A stretch of DNA of 64,000 nucleotides from contig UQLA01000003.1 in NCBI GenBank assembly GCA_900541745.1, forward strand, positions 1-64,000, given 5' to 3'. Shown here piece by piece: positions 35,041-44,252 of the stretch. The notes beneath the pieces are model-generated. The model was given only the letters and a program-made list of their open reading frames with translations, had not been told where the DNA came from and did no database searches. Every line of letters begins with the position of its first letter. Position 1 is the first letter of the stretch. Origin of the DNA: an uncultured Collinsella sp. Its GTDB lineage: Bacteria > Actinomycetota > Coriobacteriia > Coriobacteriales > Coriobacteriaceae. The translations under genes were made by a program, and so were the position numbers.

Positions 35041-38000
35041 CTAGCGCTTACGGATACCCCAGACTAGGGCTCCGACGCCGGCCATGGCGATGACAAATGC
35101 CATAAGCAGAGCGGCAGCCTGTTGGTCACCCGTGGTGGGCAGGAAACCCTTGACCGTCTTGACGATGTTCGTCACGGTCTTGGGCGTGCCGGGATCGGGC
35201 GTCGGCACGGGCGTCTCGGGCTTCTTGTACGTGTTGTTGAACACGATACCCTCGACGCTCTTGTCGCCCTTGGTAAAGGCGACGTTCGCCTTGAGGTTGC
35301 CCTCGCCGTCATCGGCCACGTTGACGGTCGCGGTAAAGACGGACTTGTCGTAGGTCATACCGGCCTCGTCGCCCTTGACCTCGCTGATGGTGTAGACGTG
35401 CGTACCGGGCTCGTCGTACTCAAACTTGTCGAAGCTGATCTTACCGTCGGCATCGTTGGTGACGGTGGACTCGATGCCCTCGCCAACGAGCTTAAAGCTA
35501 AACTCGTCCTTTTTGAGCTCGCGTCCCTCGAGCACCTTGATGGCGCCGATGGAGACCTGCGTGGGCATGGCGTGATACTTGTTGGTAAAGCCAGCCGACT
35601 CGGTGGTTCCCTCGAGCTTGTGCGTCGCGGTCAGCGTGCCGTCGCCGTTGTCGGAAACGGTGGTCACGACGGTGTAGGTCGTGCCGTCATAGGTGACGCC
35701 CTTGTACAGGCCGAGCGCGTTGGGGCAAGCCTCGCGCAGCGTGTACGTGTGCGTGCCGGGTGCCTCGTAGCGGATCGGGCTCAGTGTCACAGTGCCGTTG
35801 GCGTCGTTGGCGCCGCTTGCGACAACCACGTCGTCCTCGAGCAGATCAAACGTGAACTCGCCAGCTGCAAGGTCGCGTCCGGTCAGACGCTTGACCGTCT
35901 TGACCTGATCGGTCACGGAAGAATCGGTAGGCGCCACGCTGTAGGTGTTGGTGAACGTGAAGGCAGCACCGTCGTCGCCTTCGCGCTTGACGCTCAGATG
36001 TCCGGTGCCGTCGTCAGTCACGGTATAGGAAACCTTGCGCGTGGCGTTGGCATCGTTAGTCACGCCAGGGGCGCTGCCGGTCTCGGTTACCGTGTAGGTA
36101 AAAGTGTGCGAGCGCGGAGCGGTGGGGGCCGCAGGCTCGGGCTCGTCGGCGTTGGCGTCAGCGTCGGCCTCTTCAGCCTCGGTCTCGTCAGCCTCGTCGG
36201 CCTCGGCCTCGTCAGCTTCGTCCGCCTCGGCCTTATCGGTCGCATCGTCCGCCACGCCCAGGGCGCGGTTGAGGTCCTCGAGCGTAAAGTGGATCTTGCC
36301 AAAGTCCACGTTGCCGGCCGCGTCGTTGGTTGCGGTCGTGCGCTCGGGCATCGGGGCACCAGCCTCGTCGGCGGTCACGGTAAAGGTGAACTTACCCGTG
36401 ATGTCGGCCGGGGCCAGGCCCTCGGCAACCTGGAGCTTCTTAGTACCGGTGAGCGCGGCATCGACGGCCTCGGCGCCGTAGACGTTCTCGAACAAGGGCT
36501 CGACGCCGCCGTAGTCGACCGTTGCCGTCAGGGTACCGTCACCGTTGTCGACGACGATAACCTTAAAGCCAAAGCTCCACGTTGTAGCGGAAACGCCATT
36601 CGGCAGCCCGAATAAATCTTCGTAGGCCGTGTAGTTAATGGTCCAGGCAAGCTTGCCGTCCTTATCGGTACGATAAGCAAGCCCAGCAGCCTCAAGATTA
36701 GCAAGCATCTTGGTGTCGTAGTGCAGCGCATCAAAGCTCACGTGCCCGCCGATATTGGGCTTGAGGTTTTCGTATGCCACAAGCTCACCCTGATAGGCGA
36801 TGCCGAACCAGAACTCGCCGTCGGCCATCGGGCGACCGGTCAGAGTCTTGGCGGCAACGACCTGAGCAGCGGTGCCACCAGGCGTGTTGGTCGTAGCGCT
36901 GTAACTGTTGTGGAACGGCACCAGGGCCTTCTCGACCTTGTTCTCGCCACTCTTGTGGACCGTCTCATGCGTGCCCTCGGGACCACCGGAAACGGCCGTC
37001 GTAGCAGTGAGCGTACCGGCGGTGTCGTCGGTGATGGCGATCGTCACCGTGCGTACGGCGTCATCGTAGATGTAACCGGGCTGGCCGTCGTTCTTTTCGG
37101 CCACGGTGTACTTGAAGGTCTTGCCGGCGTCAGCCTGCGTAAATTTAACCTCATGACCAGCCAGAATGTCGATCAGGCCGACCGTTGCCTCTGCCGCTTC
37201 GGGGGACTTGAAGCTGTTGGCCACGGGCAGCAGACCGAGCGCGCGAGCCGAAGCGTCGTCAGCAGGTGTCACGGTAAAGGTGAACTGGCCCTCGGTCATG
37301 GGGCGGCCGTCCAGATACTTGCTGAGCCATAGACCGCCGGCCGCGGTGTAGTTAAGCTCAGTGCGGTACGTGTTGGTAAAGCGTCCGTTTTCCTTCTTGG
37401 TGACGTTTGCGGTCAGGTTGCCATCGCTGTCCTCGGTCACGGTCACTTCGGCGGTTGCGACATGCGCGTCATACGTCATACCGACCGTGCTGCCCGCGTT
37501 CTCGCGAATCTCGTACTTATAGGTTCCGGCGGCAGCGTAGTGAATCTTGCCGAACTTGATGGCGGCGATGCCGTCCTTCGCGTCCTTCTTGCTCACGGTT
37601 ACGGTTGCGGGATCGGGCAGCGGGGCGCCTTCGGGGGCGGTGATGGTAAAGCTAAACTCGTCCCCATCCGTCCAGTCGCGGCCGCTGATGACCTTGCTCA
37701 GGTCAAAGTCGAGCTCTGCATCGAGCGGGGTCACGCTGTAGGTGTTCTTGAACTCGGCGGGCTCGGTACCTTTCAGGACATGCTCGGCCTTGAGGGTGCC
37801 GTCGCCGTTGTCCGTGATGGTGGTCTCGATGGTGTACTTGGCGTCGCTGTAGGTGATGCCCTTGCTGGTGGTTCCGCCGTTGACTTCGCGCAGCGTGTAG
37901 GTGTGCTTGCCGGGCTTGTCGTAGACAATCTTGTCCATGGCAATCGTGCCGTCAGCAGCGTTGGTACCCTTGGCGACGACCTCGTCGCCCTCGACCAGCT

Positions 38001-41000
38001 CGAAGGAGAACTCGCCGGCAGCAAGCTCGCGCCCGGTCAGGACCTTGGTCGCGGTGATCTGGTCGGTGACGCTCGTCTCGATAGGCGTCACGTTATAGGT
38101 ATTGGCGAACGTAAAAGCCACATCGCCGTCTGGCTTACGGGATACGCGCAGATTGCCCTTGCCGTCATCGGCCACGGTGAAGGAAACCTTGCGCGACAGC
38201 TTGGCGTCGTTGGTCACGCCAGCAACCTCGCCGGACTCGGTCACGGTGTAGGTAAAGGTGTGCTCGCGCTTCCCGGGCTTCTCGCCCAGAGCCTTGTTAA
38301 GGTCGTCGAGCGTAAAGGTGATCTTGCCAAAGTCGACCTTGCCCTTGGTATCATTGGTCACGCTCGCGTTCGCGGGCATGGGTGCGCCCTCTTCACCGGT
38401 CACGGTAAAGGTGAACTTGCCGGCAATGTCAGCCGGGGTCAAGCCATCAGGAACCTGCAGATTCTTCTTGCCCACAAGCGATGCCTCGACAGGTGCGGCA
38501 GTGTAGGCGTTCACAAACTCGTTGCCGGCATCGCCGTAGACAGCCGTCGCCGTCAGGGTACCATCGCCGTTGTCGACAACGGTTACACATGCGTCAATTG
38601 CCGACACGGTGGCGCTCACGCCCGCAGGCAGCTTGCCGGTCTGCTCGGCAGCAATGTAGCGAATGGTCCACGTGGGTTTGTCTGAGCTAGCGTCAAACGA
38701 CGCCTTGTCTTCCTCGACCAGCTTGGCAAGCGACTCGGTCGTATACGTCAGCGGACCGAACTCAACCTTGCCGCCCTTGTTGGTTGCATCCAGCAGAACC
38801 TCGTCATGCCCCGCATAGCTCAGCGCAAACTTAAATTCGTCATCGGCCATCGAGCGCCCCGTGAGCTTCTTGGTTGCCTCAAGAGTCAGCGGGGTTTCCG
38901 TCTTGGCGCTATAGGTGTTCTTGAACTCGGCCTCGCCCGAGATCTTTTCAACGTCAGCCTTAAGCCCACCTGTGGCCTTAACCGCCACGGTCACCTTGAA
39001 CGTGGCAACGTTCTCGCTGTAGGTGATGCCACCGGCGCCGCCCTTGACCTCACGGACCTCATAGGTGTACTCACCCGGCTTGTTGTAGGTGATCTCACCG
39101 AAGTCGACAGCCGCCTTGCCCTTGTCGTCCAGGTCGGCATTGGTCACGGTCGCGGTCGCGGGTGCGGGCATCGGGGCGTCATTCTCGGACGTCGCTGAGA
39201 GTTCAAACTTAAACTCATCCGCATCCGTCCAATCGCGCCCCTCGAGCACCTTGGTCAGGCCAAAGCCGGCCTTGGTATCCACCGTTGTTGGCGTCACGTT
39301 AAAGCTGATCTTGCCGTTGTTGCCCAGGCGAACGTCAACCTCCGTGGCGTTCGACTTGGCAGATGTGTTGTTCCACTTGGGATTGAGCACGTCGGCCGCA
39401 GTGCCGGTGGGGTTACCGCCCACGCGCTCCTTGGTGGTGTGGAGCTCGTCAATAAAGGCCAGGCGCGCGGTTCCCTTGCTAAACGACAGGTTTCCGCTCG
39501 CGTCGGGCACGATGGCGCCCTCAAAGCTCGCGGCGTCTCCGCCGGTAAACTCAATAACGGCAATACGGGATTCGGCCTTACTGTCTGCGCCCAGCGCCTC
39601 GAACTCATCCTTGTAGTAATAGATGCCCTCGGCAGCCAGCGAGCCCGTCGCAGGCGTTGTGCAGTTCTTATCCGTGTAAATGGGAGTCTGCTTCTGGAAA
39701 TAGTAATAGCGGTTGGTGTCGGCAGGCTCAAAGTTCGCGATCGTATCGCCCAGCGCGCCAGCGTTCCACTTGTTCGCGTAGAAGTTAACGGTCTTGGAAC
39801 CGTTCTCCGCGGTGGTCGTATTGCTCTTGATGTAGTCCTCGAGCCCCTTTACGTTCTTGGGCGTAAACAGGTTATCGAGCGCTTCTTTCTTAACGCTTGA
39901 GGTGTAGTTCACCTGAATGGGCTCAGTATTGTCGACCGTAAGCACGCCGTCGGTGATCATAAAGTGGCGCAGCGGAATCAGCGACGCAGGAATCTTAACC
40001 GTTACGATATCGCCGGTCTGAGGCTTGCCCTCTTCGGCATGCTGAACGGTGATGACCAGGTTCGCAGCGGCACCAGAAAATGTGTAGGTGTCGACGTTAC
40101 CCTCGGACTTCTTTGACGGTTTTTCAAACGTCTCGCCGCCATACACGACGGACGTAAAGTCGTCGACCTGCATAAAGTCGCCCAGCTCATCGGTAAACGT
40201 AATGTAGCCAGACTTATGCTCGCCATATCCACTCTGAGTTTTGGTTGGGTAGCCAGCCTGGATAATGCTTCCGGAGATATCTTTGAAGATTTCCTCGAGC
40301 TCGGCGGCGCTGGTTGCCGACTTGTAGTAATTGGCGTTTTCTGCGCGCGCACCAAAGTTGATGGTCCATTCGCCCCAGAAAGAAATGCTGGATGAGGCGG
40401 CAGGATAGTTGCTCGACACGGCATGCATGAACTTATTCTCTTTGCTTGTGCCATCAGCCGTGAGGTCGGCACTGGGATTTGCACCGTCAAAGATGCCGAT
40501 CGTATAAATGTCGGCACCTTTATTCTTGAGACTCTTGGCACTATTAATGGCGCTATTGGCAACACTTGCTTGGAATCCACTAGAACTCGTAGGTGAACCA
40601 TCAGTGAAGAAGACGACGATCTTCTTGGCGTCGGCGCGACCAAACGAAAATTGCTCATCAGCCAGCTCCAAGCCATAGTCGGCGCGCGTGGAACCGTCAG
40701 GACTGATAGAGTTGACCGTGCTCTTTAGGCTCTCCGCACCTTTGTCCTTGCAGGGCGTCAGATTCTTCATGGTCTGCGAGTAGTTGTAGGTGTCCCCCCA
40801 ACTATCGCGATATTTTTTGTTGCCAACCTCAGTAGTCTTATCGCCTGCAAACTTAACGATGGCAACCTGATGCTGTTTGGGTTCATCTGTGATGCTTTGG
40901 TTTTGCGTGGCGATGGTGTCAATAAAGCGATTGGCGGCCGTCTTCAGCGCATCGATGCGCTTTGTACGGTCGCCCTTAACCATGGGATCACTCATCGAGC

Positions 41001-41370
41001 CAGAAGCGTCCAGCACCAGCACGATGTCGAGCGGCTTGCCGGAGACCGTCGTATCGGATGTCGAAGAGATAGCAGACAGCGTGGTCAGGAAATCCGACTC
41101 TTCGTTTGCCGCGGTTTCCTTGACCGTCTTGTCGGTCCAGATTCGGCCGACGTTTTGAGTTGTTACTTCCTTGCCGTCATAGCCGCCGGCCCAGAACTTC
41201 CAGTAGTTGCTGGTATCGAGGTCGACGACCGTTTTTCCGGTCATGGCCGGTCCGTCCATTCCGGTACTGGACCTGGCGTTGGCCTCGGGCAGCATGGCAA
41301 ATGCTGCAGCCGGCAACACCAGCACTACGGCCAGCATCACCGCCAAGAGACCCCTCGTGTACTTACTCAT
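35041..41370 (-). CDS. giant LPTTG surface protein with VWA and ten pilin-type repeats
   Basis: 2109 residues. A signal peptide (1-25) is followed by a von Willebrand A domain (about 114-350) with MIDAS residues DASGS (121-125) and FFTDGSP. A linker region leads to ten Spy0128/FctA-type pilin isopeptide domains starting near 700, 827, 963, 1108, 1225, 1348, 1505, 1642, 1823 and 1945. A Pro-rich stalk, sortase motif LPTTG (2077-2081; bases 35128-35142), membrane helix and WGIRKR tail close the protein. It should be anchored to peptidoglycan as an adhesin or ancillary pilin. No sortase or backbone pilin is adjacent. Domains 2-3-4 and 7-8-9 are a duplicated triplet. GAAGGGAG precedes ATG 41370. 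Repeat mosaics flank both sides. Confidence 0.93.
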   Translation of the reverse strand: MSKYTRGLLAVMLAVVLVLPAAAFAMLPEANARSSTGMDGPAMTGKTVVDLDTSNYWKFWAGGYDGKEVTTQNVGRIWTDKTVKETAANEESDFLTTLSAISSTSDTTVSGKPLDIVLVLDASGSMSDPMVKGDRTKRIDALKTAANRFIDTIATQNQSITDEPKQHQVAIVKFAGDKTTEVGNKKYRDSWGDTYNYSQTMKNLTPCKDKGAESLKSTVNSISPDGSTRADYGLELADEQFSFGRADAKKIVVFFTDGSPTSSSGFQASVANSAINSAKSLKNKGADIYTIGIFDGANPSADLTADGTSKENKFMHAVSSNYPAASSSISFWGEWTINFGARAENANYYKSATSAAELEEIFKDISGSIIQAGYPTKTQSGYGEHKSGYITFTDELGDFMQVDDFTSVVYGGETFEKPSKKSEGNVDTYTFSGAAANLVITVQHAEEGKPQTGDIVTVKIPASLIPLRHFMITDGVLTVDNTEPIQVNYTSSVKKEALDNLFTPKNVKGLEDYIKSNTTTAENGSKTVNFYANKWNAGALGDTIANFEPADTNRYYYFQKQTPIYTDKNCTTPATGSLAAEGIYYYKDEFEALGADSKAESRIAVIEFTGGDAASFEGAIVPDASGNLSFSKGTARLAFIDELHTTKERVGGNPTGTAADVLNPKWNNTSAKSNATEVDVRLGNNGKISFNVTPTTVDTKAGFGLTKVLEGRDWTDADEFKFELSATSENDAPMPAPATATVTNADLDDKGKAAVDFGEITYNKPGEYTYEVREVKGGAGGITYSENVATFKVTVAVKATGGLKADVEKISGEAEFKNTYSAKTETPLTLEATKKLTGRSMADDEFKFALSYAGHDEVLLDATNKGGKVEFGPLTYTTESLAKLVEEDKASFDASSDKPTWTIRYIAAEQTGKLPAGVSATVSAIDACVTVVDNGDGTLTATAVYGDAGNEFVNAYTAAPVEASLVGKKNLQVPDGLTPADIAGKFTFTVTGEEGAPMPANASVTNDTKGKVDFGKITFTLDDLNKALGEKPGKREHTFTYTVTESGEVAGVTNDAKLSRKVSFTVADDGKGNLRVSRKPDGDVAFTFANTYNVTPIETSVTDQITATKVLTGRELAAGEFSFELVEGDEVVAKGTNAADGTIAMDKIVYDKPGKHTYTLREVNGGTTSKGITYSDAKYTIETTITDNGDGTLKAEHVLKGTEPAEFKNTYSVTPLDAELDFDLSKVISGRDWTDGDEFSFTITAPEGAPLPDPATVTVSKKDAKDGIAAIKFGKIHYAAAGTYKYEIRENAGSTVGMTYDAHVATAEVTVTEDSDGNLTANVTKKENGRFTNTYRTELNYTAAGGLWLSKYLDGRPMTEGQFTFTVTPADDASARALGLLPVANSFKSPEAAEATVGLIDILAGHEVKFTQADAGKTFKYTVAEKNDGQPGYIYDDAVRTVTIAITDDTAGTLTATTAVSGGPEGTHETVHKSGENKVEKALVPFHNSYSATTNTPGGTAAQVVAAKTLTGRPMADGEFWFGIAYQGELVAYENLKPNIGGHVSFDALHYDTKMLANLEAAGLAYRTDKDGKLAWTINYTAYEDLFGLPNGVSATTWSFGFKVIVVDNGDGTLTATVDYGGVEPLFENVYGAEAVDAALTGTKKLQVAEGLAPADITGKFTFTVTADEAGAPMPERTTATNDAAGNVDFGKIHFTLEDLNRALGVADDATDKAEADEADEAEADEADETEAEEADADANADEPEPAAPTAPRSHTFTYTVTETGSAPGVTNDANATRKVSYTVTDDGTGHLSVKREGDDGAAFTFTNTYSVAPTDSSVTDQVKTVKRLTGRDLAAGEFTFDLLEDDVVVASGANDANGTVTLSPIRYEAPGTHTYTLREACPNALGLYKGVTYDGTTYTVVTTVSDNGDGTLTATHKLEGTTESAGFTNKYHAMPTQVSIGAIKVLEGRELKKDEFSFKLVGEGIESTVTNDADGKISFDKFEYDEPGTHVYTISEVKGDEAGMTYDKSVFTATVNVADDGEGNLKANVAFTKGDKSVEGIVFNNTYKKPETPVPTPDPGTPKTVTNIVKTVKGFLPTTGDQQAAALLMAFVIAMAGVGALVWGIRKR

Positions 41371-41471
41371 CGCGTCTCCCTTCTCGCAGGCTCAGACCTT
41401 GCATCAGCCTAAAGTTACGAAATGAGACACAATTAGGGCAGGTGACACACGTTCCAGATTCATTTTTAGGC

Positions 41472-41489
41472 GTGAGACAAATGTCTCAC
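41472..41489. promoter_or_regulatory. operator-like palindrome upstream of the surface-protein gene
   Basis: A perfect gtgagaca-aa-tgtctcac inverted repeat about 100 bases upstream of ATG 41370. Further half-sites of the same word (tgagacac) lie at 41423 and 41496, so this may be a regulator-binding cluster. Confidence 0.5.
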
Positions 41490-41548
41490 CAAAGTTGAGA
41501 CACGAGCGTTTTCGCAGGAAAACGGGTGCGACTCAAGATGGACGGGGC

Positions 41549-41585
41549 AAAAGAACCCGTTTTCCTCCGTCCCCGGGGGATCTAT
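41549..41585 (+). repeat. module C, copy C2
   Basis: caaaagaacccgttttcc then tccgtccccgggggatct, a divergent copy of module C, 12 bases before module B2. Confidence 0.65.
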
Positions 41586-41596
41586 TGGTGGTGCTC

Positions 41597-41756
41597 GCCA
41601 CGAAACTGGCCTATCTACTATGTTTAGTCCGGTACCTCCGACCATAACCGCGTTTCATGAAAAACCGCAGGCGTTCTACCTGCGGCTTTCATTTCGCATT
41701 ACTTGCCGTGGTCGAGGACTGCCGCCTAAACGTAGTAGATAGACCCATTTCGTGGC
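41597..41756. repeat. palindromic module B, copy B2
   Basis: 30-base arms (41597-41626 and 41727-41756) with several mismatches; same gccacgaaa end and same ttctacctgcgg core as B1. Confidence 0.82.
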
Positions 41757-41785
41757 AGACGGCTCACGCGGCGGCCCTCGCGAGG

Positions 41786-41822
41786 CCAAAATGATCCGTT
41801 TCCCTCTGTCCACGGGAGATCA
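41786..41822 (+). repeat. module C, copy C3
   Basis: ccaaaatgatccgtttccc then tctgtccacgggagatca. The flank just before it (ctcgcgag) also matches the flank of C1. Confidence 0.72.
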
Positions 41823-41849
41823 AGGGCTGTTACGGATATGGTGTCATTT

Positions 41850-42002
41850 CAAAACTATGCCGGATTACGGGGCTAAAGTCGAGGCCCTCATCCATACCTT
41901 CATTTTTGAAAAACGGCAAGCAATCTACCTGCTGGTTTGTTTTTGCGATTTTCTGTATGGTCGGAGGTTCGCTATCCAGCCCCGTAATCCGGCATAGTTT
42001 TG
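41850..42002. repeat. palindromic module A, copy A2
   Basis: A perfect 25-bp inverted repeat forms the ends (41850-41874 and 41978-42002). Outer CAAAACTATGCCGG is shared with A1; the next bases (attacggggct) differ from A1 but remain complementary. The core (caatctacctgctggttt) is in the opposite orientation to A1. Together with B2, C2 and C3 this fills the 41371-42077 gap. Confidence 0.85.
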
Positions 42003-42035
42003 TTCGTGGCGGCCCAACCGCGCGTTCAAGCGCGG

Positions 42036-42066
42036 GGCCGGTGGGGGCATTTTTGCCCCACCGGCC
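42036..42066. terminator. hairpin after the hydrogenase operon
   Basis: Arms ggccggtggggg / ccccaccggcc around catttttg, 12 bases after the echF stop. There is no T-run after the stem on the minus strand, so termination is likely but not certain. Confidence 0.55.
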
Positions 42067-42077
42067 CTATTCCAGCG

Positions 42078-42419
42078 CTATTCCGGCTTGGTTTCTACCG
42101 TGGGAGTCTTATCCGCCGCAACCGGAGTACGGTCGGTGTCCATGCTCAGGCAGTGTTTGGGGCAGCTCTCGATGCACTCGCCGCACACCACACAAGCATA
42201 CGGATCGATTGACCACGTTCCGCCCTTGCGATCGACCGCAAGCGCGCCCGCCGGGCAGCGGCGCGCGCACATGCCGCAGCAGATGCACACGTCCATGTCG
42301 TTAACGATGTGCCCGCGCAGGCGCTCGGGCGCCGCGAGCTTCTCCTGCGGATAGCACACCGTTACCGGCTGCTTGACCATAGAACCCAAGGCCGTCTTGG
42401 CAAATGTCAGCAAACTCAT
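42078..42419 (-). CDS. echF: Ech hydrogenase ferredoxin subunit EchF (NuoI-like)
   Basis: A 113-residue polyferredoxin with two 4Fe-4S motifs, CICCGMCARRCP (about 45-56) and CVVCGECIESCP (about 75-86), preceded by an amphipathic N-terminal stretch as in NuoI/EchF. It carries electrons from soluble ferredoxin towards the small subunit of the hydrogenase. Last gene of the five-gene ech operon, 7 bp after echE. The C-terminal tail of about 20 residues is polar and probably disordered. Assignment rests on context as well as on the cluster motifs. Confidence 0.92.
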   Translation of the reverse strand: MSLLTFAKTALGSMVKQPVTVCYPQEKLAAPERLRGHIVNDMDVCICCGMCARRCPAGALAVDRKGGTWSIDPYACVVCGECIESCPKHCLSMDTDRTPVAADKTPTVETKPE

Positions 42420-42426
42420 GCCGCAC

Positions 42427-43515
42427 CTACCTTTCCGTGCAGCTAATGCAGGGGTCGATGGTCAGGATAATCATGGGCACGTTGGCAAGGAGCACGCCCT
42501 GCAGCGCATGCGTCAGACCCGCCAGGTTCTGCGACGTCGGAGTGCGCACGCGGAAACGGTCCAGGTTCTTGGTGCCGTTGCCGCGCACATAGTAATACGC
42601 CTCGCCGCGCGGCTGCTCAATCACAACCTCGCCGCGCGCGCCGTCGGCCGGCGTGAGCTTGGTGCGTCCACCGATGCCGTCGTGCGGAATCTTACCCACA
42701 AGCTCCTTGATGATGTCCATGGCCTGCGTGACCTCGGCACAACGCACCTGGCAGCGGGCATAGCAGTCGCCGTCGGTAACAACGATAGGCTCAAACGCGG
42801 TCAGATCCGCATAGGCACCGTCGCCAAACATGCGCACGTCGTAGTCCACGCCCGAGGCGCGCCCAAACGGGCCGACCATCGAAAGCTCCAGCGCATCCTT
42901 CTTGCTGATCACGCCCACGCCATGCAAGCGCTCGCCGCAGCTGTCGTCGTCCAAAAACGTATGCACCAGGGCCTCGTAGTCGGGACACATGGCATCGAGC
43001 GTCTGGACAATACCCGCCAGCTCGGAGTCCTCGATGTCGTGCTTAAGGCCGCCGATCTCGTTAATCGAAAGGATTACGCGGCCGCCGCAGGTGCTCTCGA
43101 AGATCTTGAGAATCTGCTCGCGCAGGGTCCACGAACGATAGAACAGCGCCTCAAAGCCAAAGGCATCGGCGAGCAGGCCCAACCACAGCAGATGCGAGTG
43201 GATGCGCGAAAGCTCATGCAGAATGGTGCGGATATACTGCACGCGGCCGGGCACCTCAATGTCGAGCATGCGCTCGCAGGCGCTGGCATAGCCATAGCTA
43301 TGGCCCACGGCGCAAATGCCGCAGATGCGCTCGGCGATGTAGCCAAACTGATGCATATCGCGCTTTTCGGTGAGTTTCTCGAGTCCGCGGTGCACAAAGC
43401 CGATCTGCGGAATTGCCTCGATGACGCGGTCGTCCTCGATCACCAGGTCCAGATGAAGCGGCTCGGGCAGCACCGGGTGCTGCGGGCCAAACGGAATAAC
43501 GGAGCGATGTGCCAT
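42427..43515 (-). CDS. echE: Ech hydrogenase large subunit EchE (NuoD-like)
   Basis: A 362-residue group 4 [NiFe]-hydrogenase large subunit. Both nickel-binding cysteine motifs are intact: RICGICAVGH near the N-terminus and DPCISCTER at the very end. This distinguishes it from complex I NuoD, which has lost them. The chain stops directly after the second motif, as in Ech enzymes that need no C-terminal proteolytic maturation. It should reduce protons to H2 with ferredoxin electrons and couple this to ion pumping. 5 bp downstream of echD. The nickel maturation (hyp) genes are not in the window. Confidence 0.95.
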   Translation of the reverse strand: MAHRSVIPFGPQHPVLPEPLHLDLVIEDDRVIEAIPQIGFVHRGLEKLTEKRDMHQFGYIAERICGICAVGHSYGYASACERMLDIEVPGRVQYIRTILHELSRIHSHLLWLGLLADAFGFEALFYRSWTLREQILKIFESTCGGRVILSINEIGGLKHDIEDSELAGIVQTLDAMCPDYEALVHTFLDDDSCGERLHGVGVISKKDALELSMVGPFGRASGVDYDVRMFGDGAYADLTAFEPIVVTDGDCYARCQVRCAEVTQAMDIIKELVGKIPHDGIGGRTKLTPADGARGEVVIEQPRGEAYYYVRGNGTKNLDRFRVRTPTSQNLAGLTHALQGVLLANVPMIILTIDPCISCTER

Positions 43516-43520
43516 GGACC

Positions 43521-44252
43521 TTACGCCTCCTTTTTCTGCTTGTCGCGGGCGGCCTTAGCGGCAAGCGCCGCGCGGACCTTGGCCGCTTTCTCGGGATCCA
43601 TGGCGGCGAGCTTTGCCTCCATCTCGGCAGCCTTGAGCGCGGCCTTCGCAGCGGCCTCATCGTGCTGAGCATCGGAGCCGGCAGCCGCAACGGGCTGAGC
43701 GACGGCAGCGCCCGCGGCATCGCCAGCGCCCGCGGCATCGCCGGCGCCCGCAGCGGGCTCCCCCGCAGCGGCAACGGCGGCCTTTTCGGCCGCGGCCTTG
43801 CGCGCCTTGGCCTCGGCGGCGGCACGAACCTTCATGGCCTTCTCGCGCGCGGCCTCCACCTCGGGCGTGATAACGCTCATGGGCTCGGCAGTCGAGACCT
43901 GGTAGAAAAAGCCCTTAAAGTCGAGCTGCATGTCGGTAATGGCAAGACCAAACAGGTCGTGGGCCTCATTTTCAAACGGGAACACCGCGGGGTAATACGA
44001 GCTGATGGACGGAATCTCTTGGTACTGGTCGATGCCCTCAACCACCAGGTTCTCAATCGCATAGCTGCCGTCCTGCGCAATATGCTCCTGAGTAGCACGA
44101 ACGTCGATAAACGTATAGACCAGGCGATACGATCCGTCGTCCACACAGCGCTCGGCGTGCATCTGCACAAAGCGCGCGCCGACGCCCTTGAGCGCTTGGA
44201 CATGCGACAGGAGCTCGTCAATCCCGACGGTGGTATAGATAGCCTTTTGCAT
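43521..44252 (-). CDS. echD: Ech hydrogenase subunit EchD (NuoC-like) with Ala-rich extension
   Basis: 243 residues. The first about 125 form the NuoC/EchD domain (RLVYTFIDVRA; IPSISSYYPAVFPFENEAHDLFGLAITDMQLDFKGFFYQ). The remaining about 115 residues are an extension of Ala/Lys/Glu-rich helix and a GAGDAA tandem repeat (AAGAGDAAGAGDAAGAAVAQ), not found in ordinary EchD. It links the large subunit to the membrane arm. Its start overlaps the echC stop by one base (TAATG). The low-complexity tail may be variable in length. Confidence 0.9.
   Translation of the reverse strand: MQKAIYTTVGIDELLSHVQALKGVGARFVQMHAERCVDDGSYRLVYTFIDVRATQEHIAQDGSYAIENLVVEGIDQYQEIPSISSYYPAVFPFENEAHDLFGLAITDMQLDFKGFFYQVSTAEPMSVITPEVEAAREKAMKVRAAAEAKARKAAAEKAAVAAAGEPAAGAGDAAGAGDAAGAAVAQPVAAAGSDAQHDEAAAKAALKAAEMEAKLAAMDPEKAAKVRAALAAKAARDKQKKEA

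Noticed and set aside
35122..36615. Long open frame (about 497 codons) antisense to the surface-protein gene
   Set aside because: It is the mirror of the repeated, codon-biased pilin-type domains (DDLTEF-like strand complement); the translation is repetitive and has no recognisable domain. The same applies to long antisense frames under bglA, the MgtE-like gene and the FtsX-like gene.
34505..42002. Integron attC array
   Set aside because: The large palindromes look superficially like attC sites (conserved ends, variable centre), but there is no integron integrase, no GTTRRRY core site and no cassette array of small promoterless genes.
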